From an uncultured Thiodictyon sp. (lineage in GTDB: Bacteria > Pseudomonadota > Gammaproteobacteria > Chromatiales > Chromatiaceae), in the NCBI GenBank assembly GCA_903837595.1, contig CAILVI010000116.1, forward strand, positions 1-32,125: a stretch of DNA of 32,125 nt, given 5' to 3'. This document shows, piece by piece, positions 1-8,033 of the stretch. Numbering within the stretch: the first letter of the stretch is position 1; each line of letters starts with the position of its first letter. The notes under the pieces are model-generated. The model saw only the letters and a program-made list of their open reading frames with translations, was not told where the DNA came from and searched no databases. A program made the position numbers and the translations under genes.

Positions 1-2
1 AC

Positions 3-92
3 CTCTCGACCTTACACAAGCAATCCTTCGATACCTACCAAGCCTTGGTCATGACGTTCCAGGGCAACCCGCCGATGCCTCAGCTGGGGTAG
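3..92 (+). CDS. Possible C-terminal end of a truncated gene
   Basis: The third forward frame is open from the window edge to a TAG at 90-92. It encodes about 29 residues ending in NPPMPQLG. The composition looks like an ordinary protein tail, but the piece is too short to place in a family, and its start lies outside the window. It would converge on the minus-strand DUF2092 gene that ends at 115. A chance open frame is a real alternative. Confidence 0.3.
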   Translation, partial: LSTLHKQSFDTYQALVMTFQGNPPMPQLG

Positions 93-114
93 CTTGGCCG
101 GGGTACCTGAACAG

Positions 115-855
115 TTACAAGACCGCGTCAGCGGGCTTGGCCTGCGTATCCCAACTCAGGTTGGCCGCGTACTGCGGCAAGCCTTCCTCGTCCTTGGTGG
201 TGATGACATAGCGCAGCGGCAGCGGTGCGGCGCCTTGGGCAATCCAGATCTCCCAATCGATATCGGCCTGACGGAAGGCATAGTGGTCTGCGACCTGTCC
301 GCCAATCTTGCTGGTGCCGACGACCATGGCCTCTTGGACGTCTGCTGTTGCGTCCGCGTCACCGCCCCACAGGAACAGGTCCACCAACGGGAACTCGATA
401 CCGTACTTGGCCTCGACCTCCTGCAATACCCCGCCAATGGTGGGTGGGGCGGCAACCGTGACGTAATATCGGGTGTCGGGTGTCAGCAGGGTAAAGTTCT
501 TCCCGTCATAGAAGATTTCACGTGCCTTCTGATCCGTCACGACATCAGCCCGCAGATGGTCAGGCTTACGGACCTGAAGAGCGACCGTCTTCAGCAGTTG
601 AATCTTTTGTCCGGAGTCCAGCACATCCTCGGTGGAATCGGTCGCCTCGACGCTGAAACTGGTGAGCCCGCGCAGATACCCACCCATGCGCACGAGCGCC
701 TGGATGGCCGCGGGATCGACCGATGGGGCCTGCGCCGCAGCGGTTGGCGGTGCCGCGGCGGCTGGCGGTGTCGCGGATTCCTCTGCCGCCACCGTACCCG
801 CCAGCGCGAGGCCGGCAACGATCAGTGCGGTCAGACAGTTCGGTTTCATTCTCAT
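115..855 (-). CDS. DUF2092 family exported protein
   Basis: This 246-residue protein starts with a clear signal peptide: a hydrophobic stretch at residues 8-20, then AGTVAAEE. An Ala/Pro-rich linker follows, and then a globular domain from about residue 48 (DPAAIQALVRMGGYLRGL). The body, including the FYDGKNFTLLTPDTRYY segment and the closing YVITTKDEEGLPQY region, matches the pattern of DUF2092, a family of predicted periplasmic proteins that resemble lipoprotein-carrier (LolA/LolB-like) folds. That likeness is family knowledge and does not prove function. A ribosome site (GAGAGGG) lies just upstream of the ATG at 855. The gene is last in the minus-strand sulfatase cluster, 85 bases after the arylsulfatase gene, so it is probably cotranscribed with it. 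The molecular role is unknown; binding of a lipid or hydrophobic ligand in the periplasm is only a guess. Confidence 0.8.
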   Translation of the reverse strand: MRMKPNCLTALIVAGLALAGTVAAEESATPPAAAAPPTAAAQAPSVDPAAIQALVRMGGYLRGLTSFSVEATDSTEDVLDSGQKIQLLKTVALQVRKPDHLRADVVTDQKAREIFYDGKNFTLLTPDTRYYVTVAAPPTIGGVLQEVEAKYGIEFPLVDLFLWGGDADATADVQEAMVVGTSKIGGQVADHYAFRQADIDWEIWIAQGAAPLPLRYVITTKDEEGLPQYAANLSWDTQAKPADAVL

Positions 856-940
856 GATCTTATCCCTCTCGTGATTGACTTCGGTCGGTCGCTGAATGCG
901 CTGCGGGTTCGCGCCGAGATGTGCTTGGACACGCGCGGCC

Positions 941-2446
941 TCAGGGCTGGGGTAGCGCCGGTTTCAGGTGCGGCATCCCGTCGTCGTCGATGTCGAAGTC
1001 CGGGTCGAACAGGGTCTGCCCCTGGGCACCGAGGTAGTCCGGCTGCGCCTTCATCCATTCGCTCGTCTTCTGCTGTTTCGCGTAGGCCAGCAGCCGGCCT
1101 TCCAAGTCACGGACCACCTCCGGATTCTGCTCGGCGACGTTGGTTTTCTCGTCCGGGTCAGTGCTCAGGTCGAAGAGTTCAGTCTTGCCCGGCAGTAGCG
1201 CGACCTTCACGAGTTTCCACTGGCCCTTGATGACCGCACCGCGGAAGGCCTCGACGTTCACCAGGATGTCGTCGTGCGCCGACGCCTGACCCGTGGCGAC
1301 GGTCGGCCAGATGTCCTTGCCGTCGAGCGGCTTGTCGACGGGATTGGCGGGTGCGCCGGCCAGGGCCAGGGCGGTGGGCATCACGTCCACCATGTGCAGC
1401 GGCTCGTCGACCACGCGCGGCTGGAGCCTGGCCGGCCAGTTGAAGATGGTCGGGGTGCGCACGCCACCCTCGTACAGGCTGCCCTTGCCGCCGCGCAGTG
1501 TGCCGTTGCTGGCCGGCAACACATCCTGGGTGACGCCGCTCGCGGCGCGCTCTTCGGGGGAGTGAGCGCCGCTCGCGACCACCGCGCTGCGGGGTCCCCC
1601 GTTGTCGCTGGAGAAGATGATCAGGGTGTTATCGCGCAGGCCGCGGTCATCCAATGCCTTGACGATCCGCCCCACCTGCTCGTCGAGTGAGCTGATCATG
1701 GCCGCATAGGTACGGCGCGTCGGGTCCGCAATGCTGTCGGCATAGCGGTCCTCCCCGGCCTTGGGCGCCTGATAGGGCGCGTGCGGGGCGAGTGAGGCAA
1801 AGTACAGGAAGAACGGCTGGTCCTTGCTCTGGTGTTCGATGATCTTGACCGCCTCATTGCCGATGAGGTCCAGGTAATAGCCTTCCTCGTCGATGAAGGT
1901 GCCGTCGCGCTGCCAGTCGAGGACGCCGGCACGTTTGTGGGTAAAGTAGTCGACCTCACCGACCGTATTGCCATAGAAATGATCGAACCCGCGATTCTGC
2001 GGCCAGAATTTCCGGTCGGCATGGCCCAGATGCCACTTGCCGACCATGTAGGTCGCATAGCCCGCGTCTTTCAACGCCTGCGGCAGGGTCCGCTCGTCGG
2101 TGGGCAGACCGTAGCGGTGATTGGGGAAGATCACCAGGGTCTGGAGACCCTGGCGCATCGAATAGCGGCCGGTCATCAGGGCCGCGCGCGCCGGGGTGCA
2201 GACCGGCATGCCGTGGAAGTTCTCCAGCCGCACGCCGTCTTTGGCCAGCGCGTCGATGTTCGGTGTCTTGATGTCGCTGCCGCGATAGCCCAGGTCCGCG
2301 TTACCCAGATCGTCGGCCAGGATGACGATGATATTGGGTTTGGTCGGCGTGCCGGTCGGCGGATCGGGCGGGGCGGCTTGACTGACTGCCGCGGCGCTCA
2401 GGCCGAGGCAGACGAGGGAGAGGAGGGCGAGGGTACGCGGTGTCAT
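941..2446 (-). CDS. Arylsulfatase (type I, formylglycine-dependent), exported
   Basis: A 501-residue sulfatase of the alkaline-phosphatase superfamily, which would hydrolyse sulfate esters in the periplasm. Residues 1-24 form a signal peptide ending AVSQAA. The metal-binding Asp pair is at 45-46 (ILADDLG). The canonical sulfatase signature C-T-P-A-R is at 83-87, and Cys83 is the residue expected to be converted to formylglycine. A later SSDNGGP motif supplies the other Asp/Asn metal ligands, and GTLRGGKGSLYEGGVRTP is the usual sulfatase C-terminal-half motif. Length is normal for the family. The gene follows the small Ala/Lys-rich gene by 47 bases and precedes the DUF2092 gene. Substrate cannot be read from the sequence. 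No catalytic formylglycine-generating enzyme or anaerobic maturase is visible in the window, so maturation must rely on a gene elsewhere. Confidence 0.95.
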   Translation of the reverse strand: MTPRTLALLSLVCLGLSAAAVSQAAPPDPPTGTPTKPNIIVILADDLGNADLGYRGSDIKTPNIDALAKDGVRLENFHGMPVCTPARAALMTGRYSMRQGLQTLVIFPNHRYGLPTDERTLPQALKDAGYATYMVGKWHLGHADRKFWPQNRGFDHFYGNTVGEVDYFTHKRAGVLDWQRDGTFIDEEGYYLDLIGNEAVKIIEHQSKDQPFFLYFASLAPHAPYQAPKAGEDRYADSIADPTRRTYAAMISSLDEQVGRIVKALDDRGLRDNTLIIFSSDNGGPRSAVVASGAHSPEERAASGVTQDVLPASNGTLRGGKGSLYEGGVRTPTIFNWPARLQPRVVDEPLHMVDVMPTALALAGAPANPVDKPLDGKDIWPTVATGQASAHDDILVNVEAFRGAVIKGQWKLVKVALLPGKTELFDLSTDPDEKTNVAEQNPEVVRDLEGRLLAYAKQQKTSEWMKAQPDYLGAQGQTLFDPDFDIDDDGMPHLKPALPQP

Positions 2447-2493
2447 CTGGGGGCACTCCGGTCATCCAATGGGGCGGGGGCTGCTTCGCCCTG

Positions 2494-2769
2494 TTATTTC
2501 ACGGCCTTTTTCGCGGTGTCCTTGGCCGCGTCGGGTGCCTGTTTGACCGCCCCCTTGTCCACACCACTGGCCGCGCGCTTGGCCGTGTCCTTGGCGGCCT
2601 CGGCGGGTGAGCAGCGTCCGCCGACCCCGACGGTGGCCTTGGCCGCCGCGCTCTTGGCGGCCTTCTGTGCGGTGCACTCGGGGTCCAGCACACCGGCGCC
2701 AGCGATGGCGGTGGCGCCGATCAGTGTCAACATCAGGGCGGTGGTCGAAACGCGCTTCTGCATGGTCAT
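2494..2769 (-). CDS. Small exported Ala/Lys-rich protein
   Basis: A 91-residue protein that I do not recognise. Residues 1-26 look like a signal peptide (MTMQKRVSTTALMLTLIGA, then AIAGAG). The mature part holds two cysteines, one in DPECTAQKAAK and one in GGRCSPAEAAK, which could form a disulfide. It ends in a low-complexity helix-forming tail of repeated AAKDTAK-like units. A GAGGA ribosome site sits upstream of the ATG at 2769, which supports this start over the second Met two codons later. The gene lies between the transporter gene (24 bases away) and the arylsulfatase gene (47 bases away) in the same direction. It is therefore probably a real small member of the sulfatase operon. A basic, helical periplasmic protein is all that can be inferred. 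Confidence 0.65.
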   Translation of the reverse strand: MTMQKRVSTTALMLTLIGATAIAGAGVLDPECTAQKAAKSAAAKATVGVGGRCSPAEAAKDTAKRAASGVDKGAVKQAPDAAKDTAKKAVK

Positions 2770-2793
2770 CAGTTGATCCTCGTTTGGTATCTA

Positions 2794-3657
2794 TCAGGGC
2801 GTCGTTGGGTTGGATGCAGTGGCCATGCGGGCCGACACGCGCCGACGCCAATGCAGGTAGGGAATCGATATCAGGGCCGAGGTGAGTATGTACACGGCGA
2901 CAATGACGGCGGTCCTGGGTCCAGGCATGGCCGAGGCGACCAGCACCGCGATCCCCAAATGACGGGTGGAGCAGGCAATCGCGAGCGCGGTGCGGTCATC
3001 CTCGGTCGGGCCGCCGAGCCAGTGACCGATGGCCAGCGCGAGCGTGATCAGGGCCGCCAGCGTGAGTACCCCGGCCCAGCGGGCCTCCAGCAGCAGGTCC
3101 CAGTGCAGCCCCATGAGCACCAAGGCGCTCAGGGTCAGCACCACCCCGGCGGCGCCGATCAACCACCCTGAGACCCGTTGGGCAAAGGCCGGAAACAGGC
3201 CGCGGATCAGCATCCCGGCGGCGAGCGGTAGGAAAAAGGACTTGGCGAGTACCCATGCGACGCGCGCCGGCGCGAGGTCCGGTGGGTTGTCGAACTGCGA
3301 ACCGAGCAGCCACAGCCAGGCCGGGACCAGCACGATGGCGAGTAGGGAGGAGGTCACCACCAGGCTGAAGGTGTAGGCGCCGTCGCCGATACGCATCAGT
3401 TTGCGCGGCAGAAGTGGTGCCCCGGCCGAGACCGCAAGGACCAGCAGTCCGACCTCCACCGCGGGCGGCAGCGTCAGGACCTTCACCAGCGCAAAGGCCG
3501 CCAGCGGCACCAGCACGTACATCGCGAGCAGCGAGCGCAGCAGTAGCCCGGGCCGCCGCCACAGATAAATGAGGTCGCCGCGGGTCGAGTCCATACCGAT
3601 CGCCAGGATGATGATCCCGACGGCGCTCTTGAGCAGCAAAAGTAAGGTGGCGGTCAT
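2794..3657 (-). CDS. Bile acid:sodium symporter (BASS) family transporter
   Basis: A 287-residue polytopic inner-membrane protein with about eight to nine hydrophobic segments through its length. It contains the BASS-like signature region DRTALAIACSTRHLGIAVLVA near residue 220. This corresponds to the crossover region that binds substrate and sodium in the family. The segment VSAGAPLLPRKLMRIGDGAYTFSLVV near residue 80 is the matching first-half motif. BASS members carry organic anions, including bile acids, pyruvate and sulfated steroids, usually with sodium. In a sulfatase operon the natural inference is uptake of a sulfated or desulfated organic anion, but nothing in the sequence fixes this. 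The gene begins 6 bases after the DUF2541-like gene ends, so translation of the two is probably coupled. Confidence 0.8.
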   Translation of the reverse strand: MTATLLLLLKSAVGIIILAIGMDSTRGDLIYLWRRPGLLLRSLLAMYVLVPLAAFALVKVLTLPPAVEVGLLVLAVSAGAPLLPRKLMRIGDGAYTFSLVVTSSLLAIVLVPAWLWLLGSQFDNPPDLAPARVAWVLAKSFFLPLAAGMLIRGLFPAFAQRVSGWLIGAAGVVLTLSALVLMGLHWDLLLEARWAGVLTLAALITLALAIGHWLGGPTEDDRTALAIACSTRHLGIAVLVASAMPGPRTAVIVAVYILTSALISIPYLHWRRRVSARMATASNPTTP

Positions 3658-3663
3658 GACGGT

Positions 3664-4095
3664 CTACTTCCCGAACAGGGTCACGTCGGCCTTGCCGCTC
3701 AGCCAGCCCTTGGTGTCGTACCAGAAGTCGATCTTGCGGATGCTGCGCTTGCCGACACCCTTGAGGTCGATCGTGCGACTCTCCCCGCCCTTGGGGATGT
3801 TCTGGCGGACCTCGATGCGGTCGGGGGCGCCGTTATCATAGGTGACGACCATGTGCTGCATGTTCAGGGGGGCATCGGTGACTTTGAACTTGATGCGGCT
3901 GAAGTTATCGAATGGACCCGGCACGCGGATCGTGTCATGGTCGGCCGTGTGATCGGCGTGCGTGGTCCCAATCAGCCGCCAGTCCCCAGGGCCGCCCGCG
4001 GCCGGATGACCGGGCTTGGCGGCATGGGCGGGGACGGCCCAGGTGATGGCCAGCGCCAGCGTGGTTGCCGCCAGTCTCAGCATCGATTGATTCAT
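3664..4095 (-). CDS. DUF2541-like exported protein
   Basis: A 143-residue protein with a signal peptide (residues 1-25, ending VPAHAA). The mature domain starts DWRLIGTTHADHTADHDTIRVP and continues with alternating polar and hydrophobic strands, including MVVTYDNGAP and the closing GKADVTLFGK. This pattern is like the DUF2541 family (E. coli YaaI type): small periplasmic beta-rich proteins of unknown function. The match is from memory of the motif pattern and is tentative. The ATG at 4095 follows an AACGAGCGGAGA stretch that can serve as a ribosome site. The gene lies directly upstream of the transporter gene and downstream of a decayed barrel-gene fragment at 4136-4229. Confidence 0.6.
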   Translation of the reverse strand: MNQSMLRLAATTLALAITWAVPAHAAKPGHPAAGGPGDWRLIGTTHADHTADHDTIRVPGPFDNFSRIKFKVTDAPLNMQHMVVTYDNGAPDRIEVRQNIPKGGESRTIDLKGVGKRSIRKIDFWYDTKGWLSGKADVTLFGK

Positions 4096-4135
4096 TTTGG
4101 TCTCCGCTCGTTATCATTGAACAGCAATATGGTGT

Positions 4136-4229
4136 CTAGAACTGACAAACCAGCTTCAGCCAAACGTAGTCACCCGTCAGGCGTTGGATGCTGGCGTTCA
4201 TGTGCAGGGTGGAGCCACTGCGATAAAAA
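4136..4229 (-). pseudogene. Remnant of a duplicated MetA/SphA-like outer-membrane gene
   Basis: Read on the minus strand, this piece encodes RSGSTLHMNASIQ joined directly to RLTGDYVWLKLVCQF and a TAG stop. The intact gene at 5386-6366 contains both segments (RSGSTLHLDASIQ, and RLTGDYVWLKLVYKF at its C-terminus), with about 75 residues between them. The remnant is therefore the 3' end of a second copy that has lost its 5' part and has an internal, frame-preserving deletion. The first segment matches around 5645-5693 and the second around 5386-5432. No start codon or ribosome site remains. It lies just downstream of the DUF1254/1214 gene, so that gene is now flanked by homologous sequence. Confidence 0.85.
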
Positions 4230-4299
4230 GAATGCGGGCGGTGGCCGAACGCGCACGCCGCCGCTGCCGTCAGGACGCGATAGGACGGGCTTTGCGGAC

Positions 4300-5334
4300 T
4301 CACTTCGCCGGCACCGCGTCTGGGAACTTCCAGGCGCCGTCGAGGATTTCCTTGCGGGGTTGGTAGAGGCGCACCATATAGCTCCAGCCCGGCATGATCC
4401 GGAGATAATTGGGCGCGGCGGGGTCGCCGCCGAAACGGATGGTCGTGGCGCCCTCCGGACTCTGTTTCGCTGTGACACTGTTGACTGAAATAGTCTCGAT
4501 CGGTGCTTCGAAGTAGCCGTCCTTGTTGTAGACGATGACCGACCAGAACCCGTCGACCGGCACGTCCTTGACCCTGATCTGGTGCACCGTCGTGCCGTCG
4601 TTCGCCTTGGGATACACCGGGACATAGATCGCGGCATTCGGTGGATTGCCGCCCCAGCCGGCTGCGGTACCGATCAGGTGGTCGACCGGATTGACTTCGT
4701 CCTTGCGACCGAACCGGTTCGGCGAACCGCCGAGCGCGTTCAACGCGAGTAGCGCACTGCGGGCCTTGTCGCGCGTGGCCGCATCCCAGTTCGGCACTTC
4801 GAACGTGCCGACGTTGGCCTGCTCCGTCGTGATGGCGTCCTGCAGCGCGTTGGCGGCCTTCACGTCGCCGGCATTCTGGGGATCGATGAGCGTGCGCACG
4901 GCCAAGAAGACGTAGCGCGTTCCCACTTTCTCTTTGGTATAGGTAGTGCGGCCCGGCGCGTACACCACGTCGACGACGTAGTGGTCCTGCGAGATGGCCA
5001 GCAGTGACATGAAGCGCTGGCCGGGGTCGGGCAGCGTGATGGTGACCGGCGCCGCGTCGAGGTCGAAGACCGCGTACGAGTACAGGGTGTCGCGGTTCAT
5101 GCCAACCACGTCCTGCTGCTCGATTGCCACCACCTCCCGATCGTGACCGAACTTGCCGAAGGCGCCGCGTTGCAACGTCCTCGCGAAGTACATGTCGGTC
5201 TCGGCGCGGGTGAAGTTGCCGACATCGACGGGGATGGCCGGTGACGGCTCAGGGGCCGGCGTCGGCTGCGCCCAAGCAGCGCCGAAGTACATTGCGAAGA
5301 CCAGGGGCAGTGTGATCGCTGTGGGAAGTCTCAT
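4300..5334 (-). CDS. DUF1254/DUF1214 domain exported protein
   Basis: A 344-residue protein with a signal peptide (residues 1-22, ending GAAWAQ). The N-terminal half contains the DUF1254 pattern: FTRAETDMYFARTL, then VVGMNRDTLYSYAVFDL and the MSLLAISQDHYV segment. The C-terminal part matches DUF1214: NAAIYVPVYPKANDG, then VPVDGFWSVIVYNKDGYF and the closing NYLRIMPGWSYMVRLYQPR. Two-domain proteins of this family are often longer, around 450 residues, so this is a compact version. The biochemical role is not established; members are exported and frequently sit beside MetA/SphA-like barrels and sulfatases. The gene is 51 bases downstream of the barrel gene and reads in the same direction. Confidence 0.85.
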   Translation of the reverse strand: MRLPTAITLPLVFAMYFGAAWAQPTPAPEPSPAIPVDVGNFTRAETDMYFARTLQRGAFGKFGHDREVVAIEQQDVVGMNRDTLYSYAVFDLDAAPVTITLPDPGQRFMSLLAISQDHYVVDVVYAPGRTTYTKEKVGTRYVFLAVRTLIDPQNAGDVKAANALQDAITTEQANVGTFEVPNWDAATRDKARSALLALNALGGSPNRFGRKDEVNPVDHLIGTAAGWGGNPPNAAIYVPVYPKANDGTTVHQIRVKDVPVDGFWSVIVYNKDGYFEAPIETISVNSVTAKQSPEGATTIRFGGDPAAPNYLRIMPGWSYMVRLYQPRKEILDGAWKFPDAVPAK

Positions 5335-5385
5335 TGATTTCTCCTGATCGTTGGAACCGTTGACGCGGGGTTACGCGGTCCGCGC

Positions 5386-6366
5386 TCAGAACTTGTAAAC
5401 CAGCTTCAGCCAAACGTAATCACCCGTCAGGCGGTTGCTCACGTGCAATTCCGGCAGCCAGCGCAGCTCCGCGGCGAAGGTCTTGGGGCCGCGTGGCAGG
5501 ATGTAGCTCAGTACCGGGCCGACCCCGGCGGTGCGGCCCTGGAAGTGGCCTAAGCGTGCGCCCGCGCCGCTGTCGGCGGTCACTTGCTCCAGGTAAAAGG
5601 CCTCGGCGCCGATGCCGAGAAAGCCCGGGCCGAGGGGCAGCAATTGCTGAATACTGGCGTCCAGGTGCAGGGTGGAGCCACTGCGATAGCGGGTGTCGCG
5701 GTTCTCGGTGTTCATGCCGAGCCCCAGATAGAGCGCGGCATTGAGGCCGCTCTTATCATTGTTATAGGAGACACCCAGCGTGGGGTCGAAGGTCCAGTAG
5801 TTGAGTCCCGGGTTGGCCAGCCGGCCCTTGCGGTACTCGCCGGTGGGCGCATAGACCGGGAGCGTGGCGCTGAGCTGCCAGAATCCGGTCTGCCAGGCCA
5901 GCATGGCGGGAATCAGCGTCAGGTCGCCGACCCCAGCGGCGCGGTCGCGGCGGCGCACCGTGCCGAGCGGGGTGTCGAGTTGGGCGCTGACGCTCGCCCA
6001 GACATAGGGCAGATAGGCGCCGACGCTATAGTGGGCGCCGAGCGGGGTCTGTGCGAAGGTATAGAGACCGCCGAGCAGGAGGGCATCGCTGCTGGCATTG
6101 AGCCCCGCGGCCAGGGTCCCGGCGATGGGGATCGCTCGGGACGCCGAGGCCGACCCCTCATAGTGTAGGTAGATCGGCTCCACGACCCAGCCGAGCTTGG
6201 TCGGCGGCCGGTCGATCAGGGTCGCCATGCCGCCCGGCAGGTAATGGCCGACCCCGCCCTCGGCGGCGAGCGTCGCTCCCGGACACCCAAGGGCGAGTGT
6301 CAGGGCCAAGGACCAGAGTAAGGTGGTGCCGGGAGACACGCCCGGCGGGTGATTTGCCGGTTTCAT
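5386..6366 (-). CDS. MetA/SphA-like outer-membrane beta-barrel protein
   Basis: A 326-residue protein of the family called putative MetA-pathway of phenol degradation, or SphA family. These are predicted outer-membrane channels for hydrophobic compounds. It has a signal peptide (about residues 12-35, ending ATLAAEGG), then GVGHYLPGGMATLIDRPP, the typical start of the mature family domain. Alternating amphipathic strands follow, and the C-terminus is YVWLKLVYKF, with the terminal Phe that the BAM complex recognises in outer-membrane proteins. It begins 10 bases downstream of the second arylsulfatase gene, so coexpression is very likely. A damaged second copy lies at 4136-4229. Substrate is unknown; passage of a sulfate ester or its product is inference from neighbours. 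Confidence 0.85.
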   Translation of the reverse strand: MKPANHPPGVSPGTTLLWSLALTLALGCPGATLAAEGGVGHYLPGGMATLIDRPPTKLGWVVEPIYLHYEGSASASRAIPIAGTLAAGLNASSDALLLGGLYTFAQTPLGAHYSVGAYLPYVWASVSAQLDTPLGTVRRRDRAAGVGDLTLIPAMLAWQTGFWQLSATLPVYAPTGEYRKGRLANPGLNYWTFDPTLGVSYNNDKSGLNAALYLGLGMNTENRDTRYRSGSTLHLDASIQQLLPLGPGFLGIGAEAFYLEQVTADSGAGARLGHFQGRTAGVGPVLSYILPRGPKTFAAELRWLPELHVSNRLTGDYVWLKLVYKF

Positions 6367-6376
6367 CTCCTACTGC

Positions 6377-7939
6377 CTAGTTCGCCTGCTGCATCTTGAG
6401 CAGTTGCGACTGAATGCCCTCAATGGTCTTGCCGAACTGGGCCGACAGACCGACCTGTCGGATGGGGAAGTCCCTGAAGCTCGCGAAGTGCTGCTCCACG
6501 ACACCGACCATCGGCGTGAGCACCCAGGCCTTGTGCTCGGCATACTGCCGATTCAGATCACCCCACTGCCGCTCAAAGGGGTCCATCAGCAGGTTGTCGA
6601 TGACCGGGCGCCCCAGGTTTTGCAGCGGGTCGTCCCAGTGGCCGGCCAGCTTGGCCGAGAAGGTGACCTTGAATTGGTTGTAACGGATGGCGGTCAGTGT
6701 CGTTTCGTCATAATAGAAGACGAAGTTGCGCGCTGATTTATCGGTCTGGCCGGTGAAGAAGGCACCCTGGTCGAAACCGTCCAGATGGACCTTGTAGGTG
6801 CGCTCCCCGTAGGTCGTGCCAGCCGCGAGCTTGTCTGCCACGCCGGATTCGCCGGCAGCGGCGGCGAGCGTGGGCAGCAGGTCCGTCATATCGACGATCT
6901 CGCCGCTCACCCGTCCAGCGGGCGCCCCCGGCCAGCGGATAAGGAAGGGCACGCGCACGCCACCCTCCCAGGTCGTGCCCTTGTCGCCACGGAAGGGTGA
7001 GGTGCCGCCCTCCGGCCACATGTACTGATAGGCCCCGTTGTCTGTGGTGTAGATGACGATGGTGTTCTTGGCGAGCCCCGTCTCGTCGAGCTTGGCGAGC
7101 AATTGACCCACGTGCCCATCGTGCTCTTTGAGCCCCTGGCCGTAGACGTCCTCACGGCCGGCGCGGGACTGGCCCTGGGATTCGGGCTTCAGATGGATGA
7201 AGACGTGCTGGCGGGTGCTGTTGTGCCACAGGAAGAAGGGCTTGCCGTCCTGGGCACGGCGGTCGAGAAATGCCAGGGACTTGGCAGCCACCTCATCGTC
7301 GAAGGTCTTCATCCGCTCGGTAGTGAGTGGTCCCTCGTCCGCGGCGGGCCCGCCGACGGTGCAGGAGACGATGCCGCGCGGGTTGAACTTGGCCAGGAAT
7401 TCGGGCTTGGTGGGCCGGTCCGGGTCCTCCAGGTCCTCGTTGGCGTTCAGGTGATAGAGATTGCCCCAGAACTCTTCGAAGCCGTGCCGGCAGGGCAGAT
7501 GCTCGTCGAGGTCTCCCAGGTGGTTCTTGCCGTACTGTGCCGTGGCGTAGCCTCTGGTTTTCAGGATCTCGGCGAGTGTGATGTCCTCGGCCTTGAGCCC
7601 GGCGGGGGAGCCCGGGGTGCCGACCGTCGTCAACCCGGTGCGAACCGGCAACTGGCCGGTGATGAAGGCCGCCCGCCCGGCGGTGCAACTGGGTTGGGCG
7701 TAGAAGGCGCCGAGCCGCAGCCCTTCACGCCCGATGCGGTCGATGTTGGGCGTGGGCACGCCCATACTATCGGCGCCGTACGATGAGACGTTCATCCAGC
7801 CGATGTCGTCGCCCATGATGACGAGGATGTTGGGCTTGGCCGATACTTCGGGTGCGGTCTGAGCCGCGGCCCCCGTGGCAGTCAGGGGCAGGTGGATCAG
7901 CAATGCCGCAGCGGCGAGCAGGCCGAGGGGTCGCTTCAT
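6377..7939 (-). CDS. Arylsulfatase with CxAxR signature, exported
   Basis: A 520-residue sulfatase with a signal peptide (residues 1-27, ending GAAAQ). The metal-binding Asp pair is at 44-45 (IMGDDIGW). The modification motif at 85-89 is C-T-A-G-R: Ala replaces the usual Pro, while Cys85 and Arg89 are kept. CxAxR variants are known among sulfatases, so activity is plausible. YTTDNGAY supplies later metal ligands, and FRGDKGTTWEGGVRVPFLIRWPG is the family motif of the second half. It differs widely from the other sulfatase in this window, so the two probably act on different substrates or steps. It is the first gene of the minus-strand run, with 221 bases of upstream noncoding DNA, and is the likely operon leader. 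Confidence 0.95.
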   Translation of the reverse strand: MKRPLGLLAAAALLIHLPLTATGAAAQTAPEVSAKPNILVIMGDDIGWMNVSSYGADSMGVPTPNIDRIGREGLRLGAFYAQPSCTAGRAAFITGQLPVRTGLTTVGTPGSPAGLKAEDITLAEILKTRGYATAQYGKNHLGDLDEHLPCRHGFEEFWGNLYHLNANEDLEDPDRPTKPEFLAKFNPRGIVSCTVGGPAADEGPLTTERMKTFDDEVAAKSLAFLDRRAQDGKPFFLWHNSTRQHVFIHLKPESQGQSRAGREDVYGQGLKEHDGHVGQLLAKLDETGLAKNTIVIYTTDNGAYQYMWPEGGTSPFRGDKGTTWEGGVRVPFLIRWPGAPAGRVSGEIVDMTDLLPTLAAAAGESGVADKLAAGTTYGERTYKVHLDGFDQGAFFTGQTDKSARNFVFYYDETTLTAIRYNQFKVTFSAKLAGHWDDPLQNLGRPVIDNLLMDPFERQWGDLNRQYAEHKAWVLTPMVGVVEQHFASFRDFPIRQVGLSAQFGKTIEGIQSQLLKMQQAN

Positions 7940-8006
7940 GGGCCGGACTCCGGGTTGGATCGTTCGATGGGGAATAAGAACCTGACGGTAAAGCTAGGGC
8001 AAGCCT

Positions 8007-8033
8007 CGCCCGGGGTCTATGCACTTTCCGCAA
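8007..8033 (+). repeat. Short dispersed repeat, copy 1
   Basis: A 27-base core containing GGGGTCTATGCACTTTCC is identical to 10345-10371. Similarity extends to about 60 bases, from roughly 7986 to 8046, including TAGGGCAA before the core. It lies in the 7940-8160 gap upstream of the second arylsulfatase. Nature unknown: it may be a dispersed intergenic repeat or a shared regulatory site. Confidence 0.7.

Noticed and set aside
94-1230. Long forward open frame opposite the DUF2092 and sulfatase genes
   Set aside because: It is antisense to two well-supported genes, has shadow composition and no ribosome site; high GC keeps antisense frames open.
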